Below, piece after piece: positions 11,694 through 22,800 of a stretch of DNA of 64,000 nt. The notes below the pieces were generated by a model. The model saw only the letters and a list, made by a program, of their open reading frames with translations. It made no database searches and was not told the DNA's origin. The stretch's first letter is position 1. Each line of letters opens with the position of its first letter. Location of the stretch: positions 11,680,769 to 11,744,768 of the forward strand of contig CM059624.1 of the NCBI GenBank assembly GCA_030435675.1, given 5' to 3'. The stretch is from Steinernema hermaphroditum. Its lineage: Eukaryota > Nematoda > Chromadorea > Rhabditida > Steinernematidae. The translations under genes were made by a program, and so were the position numbers.

Positions 11694-12152
11694 ATGGCCG
11701 CCGAAAAGACGTATGGAGGATGCGAAGGACCGAACGCCGAATACGTAAAGCTCATCAGCTGCGATGGTCACGACTTCTACATCAAGCGTGAATTGGCCAT
11801 GTGCTCCGGAACGATCAAGGCAATGTTGTCCGGCCCCGGACAGTTCGAAGAGAGCGAGCTGAATGTAGTCCACTTCCGAGATATCCCGTAAGTTGCTGAT
11901 CTGTGAACTGGCGCGGCCAGAAAAACTGGCGAACTCGAGCCCGGTTTTTCTGGCTCTTTCGCTTTTCTTGCTGCTTCCTGTTCTTGTTCTCTAACACTGT
12001 TTCATTTCAGTTCACACGTTCTTCACAAAGTGTGCCAATACTTATCCTACAAACACCGCTATACTAACAGCCCTACTGAAATCCCGGAATTCCCATTGCC
12101 GGCAGAAGGCTCGCTCGAACTCCTCATGGCAGCGAACTTTCTTGACTGTTGA
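11694..12152 (+). CDS. elc-1: Elongin C
   Basis: Elongin C is the Skp1/BTB-fold adaptor linking elongin B and SOCS/VHL-box substrate receptors to cullin-2 or cullin-5 ubiquitin ligases. Exons 11694-11887 and 12011-12152 give 111 residues, the normal size. Recognisable are [27 protein letters not shown], the receptor-binding segment [20 protein letters not shown] and the C-terminal [10 protein letters not shown], which fills the receptor pocket in known structures. An acceptor-like ttgcag lies eight bases before the start codon. Nothing is unusual about the gene. Confidence 0.96.
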
Positions 12153-12690
12153 TATTATATGTATGTATGCTATACCATGTTATTGTCATCGTTGTCAAAT
12201 ATATCTTGCAAGTGTGAAATTGTCACGTCGTTGGCGCGGTACGCAGCATGCATACGGTCTTATACTCGTCGCAGGACGTATTTCGTATCATTTAGCTTGT
12301 CGTTGGGTCGAAACGAAGATCTCGGTGTATCGCTCACATCTATGGCGAGGAAGAGACTATTGTCCATTGCTAACTGTGTGGGCTTAAGAGGCGCGAATAT
12401 GGCCGGAAAAAAATGTATTTTTTGCAAGAACAAAAGTAGGTGTAACGACAAAAGGGATGTGTTCGACCGGTCGGGAGAGTTAACGTTAACGAATAAAAAA
12501 CAGCGGCCGCAAGGGAGGGCTTCATGTCTACAAATAACCGCCACAGATGTCTCTGTCTGTTTATGATCATCTAGCAGACAAGCAGAGAATTACCACCAGA
12601 GTCGTTCCTGCATTCATCTATTCTCGCGATTCTGTCTTTTTTTGGCGCGTTCTATATCGTTTTTCCTGAAATTTATAACCACCTCTTCAG
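12153..12690. other. Intergenic
   Basis: No coding frame is supported. The interval ends with cctcttcag directly abutting the next start codon, a probable trans-splice acceptor. Confidence 0.4.
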
Positions 12691-13055
12691 ATGCAATCTC
12701 TGCGAGCGTTGTTCCAAACAGCCCTGAGACAAGCGAAGAAGCAGAAAAAGAAACGCGAAGTCCATTTACACTTGAGGATTCTCCAGAAGTTGATGTTGTA
12801 CCGAAAAGAACTGAAGCAGCAACTGAAAAGGACGCTGAAGATGACTCAGACTGCAGAGAAGCGACTCTCCGAGTCGAAGCGAATGCTGCGGGAGCAGAAG
12901 AGAACAAACAGCGAACTGGAGAAACAGTACGTTGCTCTATTCGAGCGTTTTGAAACAGTGGTCCATTTCAGGATGAAAAGTACTTCAGCGCCTTCTTCAA
13001 CAAGAAAGACGTCAATGTGGCCGAATGTGTACTCGCCGGAGGTAGCCAAGAATAA
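12691..13055 (+). CDS. Short lysine-rich coiled-coil protein
   Basis: Exons 12691-12930 and 12972-13055 give 107 residues. The start codon immediately follows an acceptor (cctcttcag). The first 80 residues are a highly basic heptad-like helix (Lys, Arg, Gln, Leu rich) with strong G/C third-position bias. The second exon encodes DEKYFSAFFNKKDVN and ends CVLAGGSQE-stop. The alternative frame through the first exon is acidic but has poorer codon bias. The final exon end and the DNA just after it resemble exon 2 and 3 of AP-1 sigma (see 13059), so the 3' part may be built from a decayed sigma copy. No family is recognised; a small structural or nuclear coiled coil is a guess. Confidence 0.55.
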
Positions 13056-13058
13056 GCG

Positions 13059-13143
13059 TGCCAGGATCTGACGCAAGAAGTGAGTAGAAGGCTGTCCGTT
13101 CATTTTGTTATTCAGGTATTCTTCGAGGACTGCGGACTCGGCT
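13059..13143 (+). pseudogene. Fossil 3' end of an AP-1 sigma gene
   Basis: The sequence encodes CQDLTQE, then an intron 13080-13115 with GT-AG ends, then VFFEDCGLGC. Functional aps-1 has AQDLIQE, an intron at the same place, then a segment ending GFFEDHGLG. Bases just upstream (encoding LAGGSQE in another gene's frame) also align with the aps-1 LAGEIQE segment. The frame is no longer connected to an upstream sigma exon, so this is a decayed third copy about 6.5 kb from the pair at 4935 and 5845. Confidence 0.7.
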
Positions 13144-13171
13144 GCCCACCGTACTCTTCTGATATTGTGGT

Positions 13172-13842
13172 GCTGTTGTTTCTTTGAAAAATTTCCCATT
13201 TTTTATTAACAAAAAGGTCACTTTATACAGATATGGCAATAATTATCTCTCAGCGGAATCCGATTTGGCCACAAGTCGATCGACAGTCTTCGAGAGACTG
13301 GAAGTTATTGAGATTTCCTCCACAGCCGGTGTATTCGAAGGAGATACATGAGTTCTAAATGTGTCACGTGTCATTCGGTGCTTAGCTGGCGTTTCTACCG
13401 TTCGGCGATCGAAGGCGAAGCGCGTGACGCGTCCTCCGCACGCTCCTCGGTCGATCGACAAGAGGCAAAGTTGCTCTAAACGGTAGGAATTAGTTTTCGT
13501 CCAGTGTTCGTTCAGAGTGTGTGTATGTGTGTGTTGGAGTGTCTCTTCTGAATAATCGATCGGCGGCCAAAGAGAGTCCTGCGTTAGTAAAAGCGAGAGG
13601 TTCGACCACGAAGTTAGAGTGACCAGCAAGCACCAGACACACCCGAAGGCTCTTTCAAGTTAGTTTTTACCTTGGTTAGGACGTGAGGCGGCGAAGAGAG
13701 GACAGAGCAGAGAGGAGCTGGGAAGAGCTTACCCGTAAGAGTTGAGAGAGGGAGAGTTAAGATCACCACACCGCACAAACACAACAAAAACAATTATTAA
13801 ATTATTAGTTATTAGATTATTATTATTAGGACTGTAGTGGGC
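13172..13842. other. Intergenic, ambiguous minus-strand frame
   Basis: A minus-strand frame (about 13246-13629) has moderately good codon bias in its downstream half, but no domain or firm start. It could be a 3' exon or a short protein, or CT-rich leader DNA. It is not annotated as a gene. Confidence 0.25.
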
Positions 13843-16800
13843 TCAGTAGTAGCCCTTGTCGCAGCACACTTCTGTGCACGTTTCCAGCGAGTCGAAGTTG
13901 TTCAGGTTGCCAGAACAGCCACCGTACCTGAAAGAGAGATTTAGCCGCTTCGCTGTGGAGGTCGGACCTACTCGAATCTCTGACATATTCCCATGGTTCT
14001 GTTATAGGCGTATTTGACTAGTTTTTGATCACATGGTCCGGGGTCTTTCTCCATGAGGCAGAAGTGGGCTAAATGGAGTCATTAGGGCGCCTGGCAGATA
14101 CTGTAGCACCTGGATCGGAACAGCACACACTTCTCGTTTCCTTGCGTGTCACATGGCACAGATAGTTTCTGGGGCAAATCGTCGAGATTCCACACGTTTG
14201 GATTTTTCCCTTTTGCACGAGGGGCTTTCCATGGGGACAGTAGCCTTTGTAGCCGGGACAGGCGAGTTCGCACTCCTGTCGACTCAAGAAGTTGTTCTCG
14301 TTGCCGCCGAGACCTGTGTAGTTGAACTCTACGCATCGGTCGTCCACTTGGCTGTAGTGGAAGCGCGCGAGAGACGCGTCGCCGATGCCGGCCATCAGCT
14401 GCTGGTCACAGACGTCGCCTCGCTTCTTGCAGCACACACTGGCCCGAGGAGTGACGCCTTGGTGGCAATAGTGGGAGTGGGGACAGCCGGAGTTGTGCTG
14501 GCACTGGAGGATTCGGCCTTCGCGTCGCAGAGGCTCTTCGCCTCCGAAACAGGCGTTCTCAACTGAAAGGGATCGTTTAGGTGTGAAGGTAACAGAAGTT
14601 TTCGTGTCGGGACTAGATGCGTCTACAAGTGGAAAATGAGACTGGTGACTGGAAGTGTCTCGAAGTGTCTCAAAGGTGCCATCTATTTCATTCACTTACT
14701 CGGCTGGCAACGTTCTTCACAAGTCCTCTGAGTCAAGAAGTTGTTTTCGTTTCCTTTCTTCCCTCTGTAGGTGAATGGGTGGCACTGCTGCGTCCTCGGG
14801 TTGAAGTACCACCTCGGCAACTGCTTGAGACCTTCTCCTTCATTCAGATAAGTGTTACACGGGTCTCCTAGACATCTCTTCTTTCTCGCGGCTCAACCTT
14901 TCGTACCAACCCATAGAAGGACAGCAGTATCCACTCTCTCCAACGATGTCACCCTCGACGGCGAGGCAGAAGTGGCCCCGTCCACAGGAGTCCCCCTTGA
15001 TGGGACTGCACTTTCGGGGCTTTCCGTCCACTTTCTCCACGTCGCCCATGCACGGGTTCTCAAAGACTGAAACTCGCGTCACAACACACACACTCGCAAC
15101 GAAAGAGAACGACATGCAAGGAGCGAAAGCGCTGGTTATGGCCGATCTGTTGCTGTATACCTCCGGTACCGTAGTGCTCTGCTCGGTTACCTGGGCACGT
15201 CCTCTGGCACTCAGCCTGTGTCTCGAAGTTGTTCTGGTTGCCGCGCTTTCCGTTGTACTCGAATGGAACGCACGCGCGGTCGTCTGCGTTGTAGTACCAG
15301 CGCGCCAGGTTCGAGTTGCCCGTTCCGGGGGCCAGGGGCACAGAGCAAGGGTTCGTCGCTGTAAGAGTAAAACGTTTTAAGAATACGTAGCGGCTAGCAT
15401 ATCTCTATGCTAAACATGTCTACTTTGAGGGAAATGAGACAGGTGAACTGGTCCACTCCCTTTTTCCAAACTCCCCTCCATGTCTCAAAGGCAAACGATT
15501 GGATTTGAAGTGATAGCTGTCCTAAACTTTAAGCTTACCTCCAGGACAGCAGACGGTCGTTTCGGGAGTCGCTCCCAAATGGCACCAGAAGTTGACGGGA
15601 CAAGTGTCCTTGTTCGTCGCCGAGCAGAAGAGGATCTGTCCGGCGGCCGTGGTGGCTGGCTGTCCAATGCAGGGATTGTCCAGCGGCTGGCAACTGAGCT
15701 GACAAGCCCTGAGGCTGAGGAAATTGTTCTGGTTGCCCTTAAGGCCTCCGTAGGAGAAGGAGCGGCACGTCTTCGTCAGCGAGTCGAAGTAGAAACGCTC
15801 CAAGTTGGCGTTTCCTTCGCCAGTCGACATCGGCAAGTTGCAGATGTTGTTGCTGGCGCCGGGGCAGCATACGGTAGTGGGGGTGGCGGCACCGATATGG
15901 CACCAGTAGCCAGAGGGACAGGTGTTCATGTTGGCACTGGCGCTGCAGGTCTGAGCGCGACCGTCGACGCCCATGAACGGACGTCCCTCGGCGCAGGGGT
16001 TCGGGGCGCAGGTCTGTTCGCAGTCGGCGCGGCTCAAGAAGTTGTTCTGGTTGCCGCGGACGCCCGTGTAAGTGAACGGCTGGCAGGAGCCTGTTTGGGC
16101 GTCATAGTACCAGCGATCGAGGAAGCCGGAACCTGTGCCGCGGGCTTGGGGAAGGAGGCAGGGATCGCCTTCTGAAACCACGACCTAGAGCCAAAGGATG
16201 ACCAAGAAGACATACCACTCGGGCAGCAAATGGTCGTCTGGGGAGTTTCTCCGACATGGCACCACGATCCGGCGCCACAGGTGTTGGCCGTAGGAGAGCA
16301 GCTCTGCGGGGGCATAGAGATTGGCAAGTTGCACGGATTCACGAACACTGAAACGTCGTTCCGTTATAGGGATCCTAAGAGAGCTGATGTAAAAGACGGT
16401 GATCCCTAGACCTTCACCAGTTAGTTAAGTTATAAACCGAGTTAGATGCACTTTTAGAAATGTTAGTCAATCAGATTATTCAAGACTGGGGTCGCCGAGA
16501 AGTGATTAGTACCATCACAGGTCTTCTTGCAGTCCTCCTCTGTCAGGAAGTTGTTCTGATTGCCCTTGCGGCCCTGATATTGGAACTCCTTGCACGTTTT
16601 GTCGGCTGTATCGAAGAACCACCTCGAGGCGGGAGGCGCCGGGGCTCCCGCCACTCCGACGGCCGAAGGCAGGCCGTTGCAGGCGGCCGGATTCCTCGGT
16701 TCCCCAGGACAGCACTGGTACTCGTCGGGCACGAGGCCCAGGTGGCACCAGTGGTTAGGCCCGCAGCTGTCCGAGCCGAAAGTGCACGGTTTCGGACGGC

Positions 16801-19800
16801 CACCCTCGAGGAGGGGCTCGCCATAAGGACACACGTTTACGTAGACTAAAAGGGCGATTAGGGGAGTTCTGGAGGGGCGATTTAAGTGTTAGGTATGGCC
16901 AGAAAGGATCATGATTCTTATGCTCCAAAAGGTTTCAAAATTAGCAATTTTTTTCTATGTCAGAAATTCTGATAAGGCGTTTTTCATTCTCAAAGCTTTT
17001 CCATCGAAGTTTAAACATAAAAATGAAACAATTTTTTCCTGATATCGACGTATTTCAGCCTTATAATCCCAAAACTCACCATTACAAGCGCCCTCGCACG
17101 CTTGCTGCGTCAAGAAGTTGTTCTGGTTTCCATAGCGTCCCTTGTAGGTGAACTGGACACATTTCCTCTGGAACTGATCGTAGAACCAGCGGGGAAGGGA
17201 AGCGTCTCCGCTGCCGAGCGCCATCGGCTGCTGACACACTTGGGGCTCGGGCACACGGCCAGGACAGCACACGGTGGTTTGAGGGACGGCGCCGATGTGG
17301 CACCAAAACGAGGGGCCACACGCATTGGACTGGAGCGAGCACTGGAGGGGACGGTTGTCGGTTCCGAGTTGGGGAGTTCCGAGGGCACATGGGTTATCCA
17401 TTTCTGTAAGGGTTGCCGGTTGCTGGGGAGAAACATGGGGATTGGGGTTTTTTGGATGAGGGGAACATAGGGAGTTTTGAGAATCGATTGAAGATTGAAC
17501 GAGTTCAAAAATCTGTCATCTTTTCGATGTGCATATTTAAATGCCCCAGATCCTCTTTTTCGGTAGAAATTTAGCCACTATTTGACTATTATATCGATGA
17601 CAAAATTTCGATACCACCCTATCCTTCTTTGTGTAGATTCTAGGTGGGATAGAAAAGAAATGATGGGATGATCCTTGTGATTTAGTACGTCAAAACTCCA
17701 CTGATTACCCTAAACTTATGAGTGATTCCAAATGCTGAATCATCTCTTAAATGTTCTAGGCATCTCCCTTAGCGTCATAGGCAGCAAAATTCAACGATGT
17801 TAACTCAAAAAGTACCCTTTCAAACCTACCGTAACAGGTTCGTTCGCAATCCTGCTGGCTCAGGAAGTTGTTCTGAGTGCCCTTCTGTCCACAGTAGTTG
17901 AAGGGCAAACAGCGCTGTTGAGCCATATTCCAGTACCACCGCTGGAGCTGAGAGCTGCCTAGTCCTCGATCCATTGGCTGACCGCATGGGTCTCCTCCTA
18001 AGGAAGCACGTTTTAGAGGGGCTCTAGAGAAGCTTCGGACGAAATGAACCGAAATCGTCGACAAAGCAGAAGCACCACAAACCGATAAGTTTAAAATCAA
18101 TTCAAGCCACACAAAACCTACTTTTACCAAGTATAGTTATGTATTACACCTCTTCTCGATGTCTAAATGGATTATGTTCTAAAATGTTGCAAAGGTCGTA
18201 CCTTGGACCGGACAGCACATGGCCTCGTCTCTCGCCCCGATGTGGCAATAGTAATTGGAGGGACATGGAGAGTTGGGGTTACAGATCTGAGGCCTGTTGT
18301 TGATGAGGAAGGGCTCTCCGGCCTTGCACGGATTCTCGTAGACTGGACATCGGCGCTCGCAGTCTTCTCGCGTCAAGAAGTTGTTCTGATTTCCTTGGAA
18401 GCCATGGTAATCGAAGGGCACGCAGGTCTTCGTCGTGGGTTCGTAGGTCCAGCGGGTCAGAGAATAGTCGCCCATTCCGGAGAGGCGCGCTGGTTGAGTG
18501 CATGGGTTGCCGGCTGAAATATGGGGATAGCTGGAACACCAGAGCAGATGGGGATGGTTTTCTTTTGCATGTAATCATCACATTTCTGATTTGTGATCTT
18601 TGCGCTCATCGCGCCACTCGTCTCCCCCCTTCTCACCTCTTTGGCTCCGAATGACCGATCCTCAAAGGAGCTCTCGCTAGCGGTGTGCTCACGTTAAGCA
18701 AACAGAGGAATTCCCCAAGACGAATCTCCCCTCACTGTCACCAAAGTGTCACTAAGTCGCCCCTCCTCCCCTCCACAGCGTCCCCCTCAGTCGACCAGAA
18801 ATGCGATTTGTCAGCGGCGGTTTCCTCTTTTTGATCATCTTCGGCGGCGCGCGAGGCGATGACGACGAGGTCAGCGAGCGAATCCCACGTGAGATTCAGG
18901 CTAATCCCTTTAGGATATCAAACAGATGTGGACGAGCGAGGTCCTCGAAATCTGCGATAATCCCGCTGAGCACTTCTCCTTTGGACAGCTAGCCTCCTTC
19001 CAGTTATGGAATGGGGCCGATGTGATCAGAGTGGAGATAAGGAGCTTGGCTCCTCTGCTGCTCAGATTTGTGAAGTTCGGAAACAGGAGAACCACAGAAT
19101 CTCTGATTGAACTGGCACAGGAACAGTAACGTTATATCGTTTGAAGTCGCATTTCGAAGCGTTTTTTAGAGAATTAGAGCGCATGAACGTCACTTCGGAG
19201 AATACGTCCTTCAGGCACAAGGGACGACGGGCCGATGGACTATGGCTGCCTCACGAAAGCGACGTCACTTTGGCTCTCTTCAGGAAGATAGAGCGGGTTT
19301 TCAAATTTAACCCTAAAGCAGCTGAGAATTTTTTGGTAAGAAGAACTGTCGGGAAGATGCTAAGGGAGGGCACATCATCCAAAATCATGGCCTGTACTAT
19401 CTGAGTCATTAAATTTCCACTCCATGCAAATTCTGCCTTTTTCCGCTCCTCAAATACGACATAAACGGCCACTATGCACCTCACTACGACCACCTCGACG
19501 ACTCTCCAGCGAAAGACTGGTGGATGCTCCATCATGGGAACCGCTTGGCCACTATGCTCCTAGTTGCAAAAACAGCCGAAGAAGGCGGAGGAACTGTATT
19601 TCCCTATCTAGGGGTTACTGTGCAGCCCGAAGAAGGTGAGCCTCGTCTTCGATATAAGACATATGTGCTTCTAGGAGATCTCATCGTTTGGTTCAACGCG
19701 GATTCACGTGGATCGCGCGAACTTCATTCGATTCATGGCGCCTGTCCCATCAGATCCGGTACGAAAGTGGCGCTTTCGCTGTGGCTGCGCTCCTTTCCTC

Positions 19801-22800
19801 ACCCGGCGCTCCAAACTCCCCTCGATGGAGAGCATCCCAGCTACCGCCTCAACCACGTCCTCCGATTTGTTTGATTTGACGCCACTCGCTTGTATCAAGC
19901 TAAGTAAACGGTTCATTTTGGGTGGATGCACGTTCAGCGGAGTCAGCAAAAGGGGAAGGCTATAAGATTGATTGGACTACGATGTTTCTCAAAGTCATGA
20001 ACAGGACCTATATTAATCATTTCGAGTTTAGTCCAGGCAAGTTTGCATTTAGACAATAGACAATCAAAAAACTCAATTCGATTCGTCAAAAATCGTTCAA
20101 ATTCTCAATTCGATGGGTCTTTTTTTAAAGTTAGCCTTAGCCAGTTACTAAAACAGCACCAACCTATAGCTAGAGTGCCACTTAAATCGATCGGAGTTCA
20201 TGGAAATCAAACGCCTTCTAAGAATCGTTTATGATGATTTCATGTGTCCTTGCCATTGTCAATTCATGAGGCGCCGTGCAAAGGCGTGCAGGAAGTGTTT
20301 CGGACATAAACTGCTGTATCTGATTTGTTGTCCTCCCACTCTGTGCTCACCGCTTCCACCATATTCGGCGATCTGTTTGATTTAGCGCCAATTGTGGTTG
20401 GGTACTTGTATCAAGCTAAGTAAACATTTCGATTGTGGACCCTTTTCGCGAAGTCTCGAAAGCATTGATACAATATGGTGATTGGAACGGCGGCACTTTG
20501 GATGTTCTCTCTGATTTTTTGTGTTCGATCTCATGGTGACCACGAGTACGAGGGCTGGCAATATCCCCTGAGCGATTGTGATCAACGTCGATCGCCCAAT
20601 AGTGTATATAATGGTAAGTAAGCGTTTGGGTGGAAAAAAGATCTTTCAGTATTGGGTCTAAGTACTTGCGTGGCGTCGGCCAAAATGTTTACTTAGCTTG
20701 ATACAAGGCCTGTATTAAAACCTCTTTTTTCGCTCATGCTTCATCAAGGGTAGCTTTCCACACTCACTAAGGTCTATCGTTTGGCATTGGATCCCGATGT
20801 GAATGTAGCACACTTGACCGTTCCCTTGTTAGTATCTAGTTGTCGGGCCCTACCTCTATTCACAAACTGGTACAATAAAGGCTGAAGTTAATCAAAGCTT
20901 AAGTTGTAGTATCCATTGTAGTCGGATAGCCACACAGCCACACAAGCATTGAACTCGACTGACCACGGTTACGGCAGGTACTATCAGTTTTTAAGGTAAA
21001 GGTACGGTGAAGTAGCTTTCGCCGACCCTTCCAGCTCAGGAATTCGCTTTCTTCGTCTATCGCTCTCTGCTTTGCAGACTATCGATGCTACAACAGCCAC
21101 ATGAACCTCATCCCTCTGCGCGTCGAAGTGCTCAGCAAGAACCCTGCCCTCCTCGTTTTCCACGAATTCTTCTCAAAATCTCGAATCGCCAATTTCCTTT
21201 CGATGGCTTCCGAAAAGGAAATGGAAGAAACGGTGAGTGCTCCCCTGACCGGCGCACTCATAAACGCCTTTAGAGTGTAGAAGGCGCCGAAGGCACTGTA
21301 AAATCCAGGACGCGTGTTGCTCACGGCACGTGGATCGACCACCACGAGAACATTGTCGCCAGCGACATGTTCCACCACATCCAATCAAAATTCAACACGA
21401 TCGACTTCGACAGAGCGGAGGCGTTCCACGTGCTGCGCTACGGTCCTGGAGGCCACTATGCGCCCCATTACGATATGCTGCAGCACGACACAGCCGTCGA
21501 ACTTGTCGGGAATAGGATCGTCACGTTTTTGACTGTTCTGAAGACGGCACAAAAGGGAGGAGGTAAGCACGTACATATGGGATCCACTCCCTCAATCCCG
21601 ATTCCAGGCACCGTATTCCCTCGTCTTGGCATCACCGTCCAGCCCAACCCAGGAGACGTCATGTTCTGGTTCAACATGGAACCCGACGCCTCAAAGGCCA
21701 TGGACTCCCTCCACGGAGCCTGCCCCATCCTGGAGGGGGAGAAGATCGGCGCCACTCTGTGGGTTAAGGCGTTCGGCCAGGAGTTCCTGACGCGATGTCC
21801 CATGAAAGAAGGCGCTCCCTTCGACTACAACCCACTTGTGGAACCCCGGAAATCCGTTTACGACGAAGCTCTCTTGAGTGGTCTCCATCTCTTCTAGACA
21901 ATAAATGGACTCACCATTAGGGCAGCAGATCGACGTTTCGGGTTTGTTTCCGATGTGACACCAGTAGGAGTCCGGACAGACGGAGTTCTCTCTGGAGCAC
22001 TTGACGAAGGTAATGGTGACCTTGAGGGAGTGGAAGGAGATGCCGTTGGAGGAGGGCATGGGACAGGGATTCACCCATACAGGGCACATGTTCTCGCAGT
22101 CCTTCTTCGAGAGGAAGTTGTTCTGGAAGGCGCTTTGAGAAAAGAAGGGACAGGGATGCCTACAGCGTTGCCCTTGATTCCCCTGAAAGTGAAGGGACGG
22201 CACTGCTTCTCCTTGAGATCGAAGTAATAGCGCTGCAGCATGAATTTGCCTTCACCTTCGGACTTCATGAGCATGCAAGGGTCCTGCTGACCCGGGCAGC
22301 ATACGGTAGAGGCTGGGTCGCTGCCTAAAGGGGACAGTCATGGAAAGTCGGTATCTCTGTCCGTACCCGGATGACACCAATGCGTCTTCGGACAGCTGGC
22401 CGAACTGCCAATGACGCATTGCTGGGGCCGCTGGTTGGGTGCCAAGATCGGTTCTCCCACAGGACAAGGATTCTCCCAGACGGGGCAAGTGTCTTCACAG
22501 TGCTCCCTGAGAAGGAAGTTATTCTCGTTTCCCTTGGAGCCCGAGTAGGAGAACTGCTGGCACTTTCGGGTCTGCGCGTTGTAGAACCACCGTGTCATTG
22601 AGAGGGCGCCGATGCCCACGTTCATCGGCACCTGGCACGGATCCTTGGCCTTGCTGGGACAGCACACTGAAGTCGAGTCCTCGTAGCCTATGTGGCAGTA
22701 GTAGCCGATGGGACAAGGAGCTCTGTGTTGGCACTGTTGGGGCATTCCCTGGGCACCTTCGAGGGGGTCGCCATAGGCACATGGATTTACCCAGATGGGA

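Noticed and set aside
12642..12953. Acidic frame overlapping the coiled-coil exon
   Set aside because: Third-position composition favours the other frame, and the acceptor abuts that frame's ATG.
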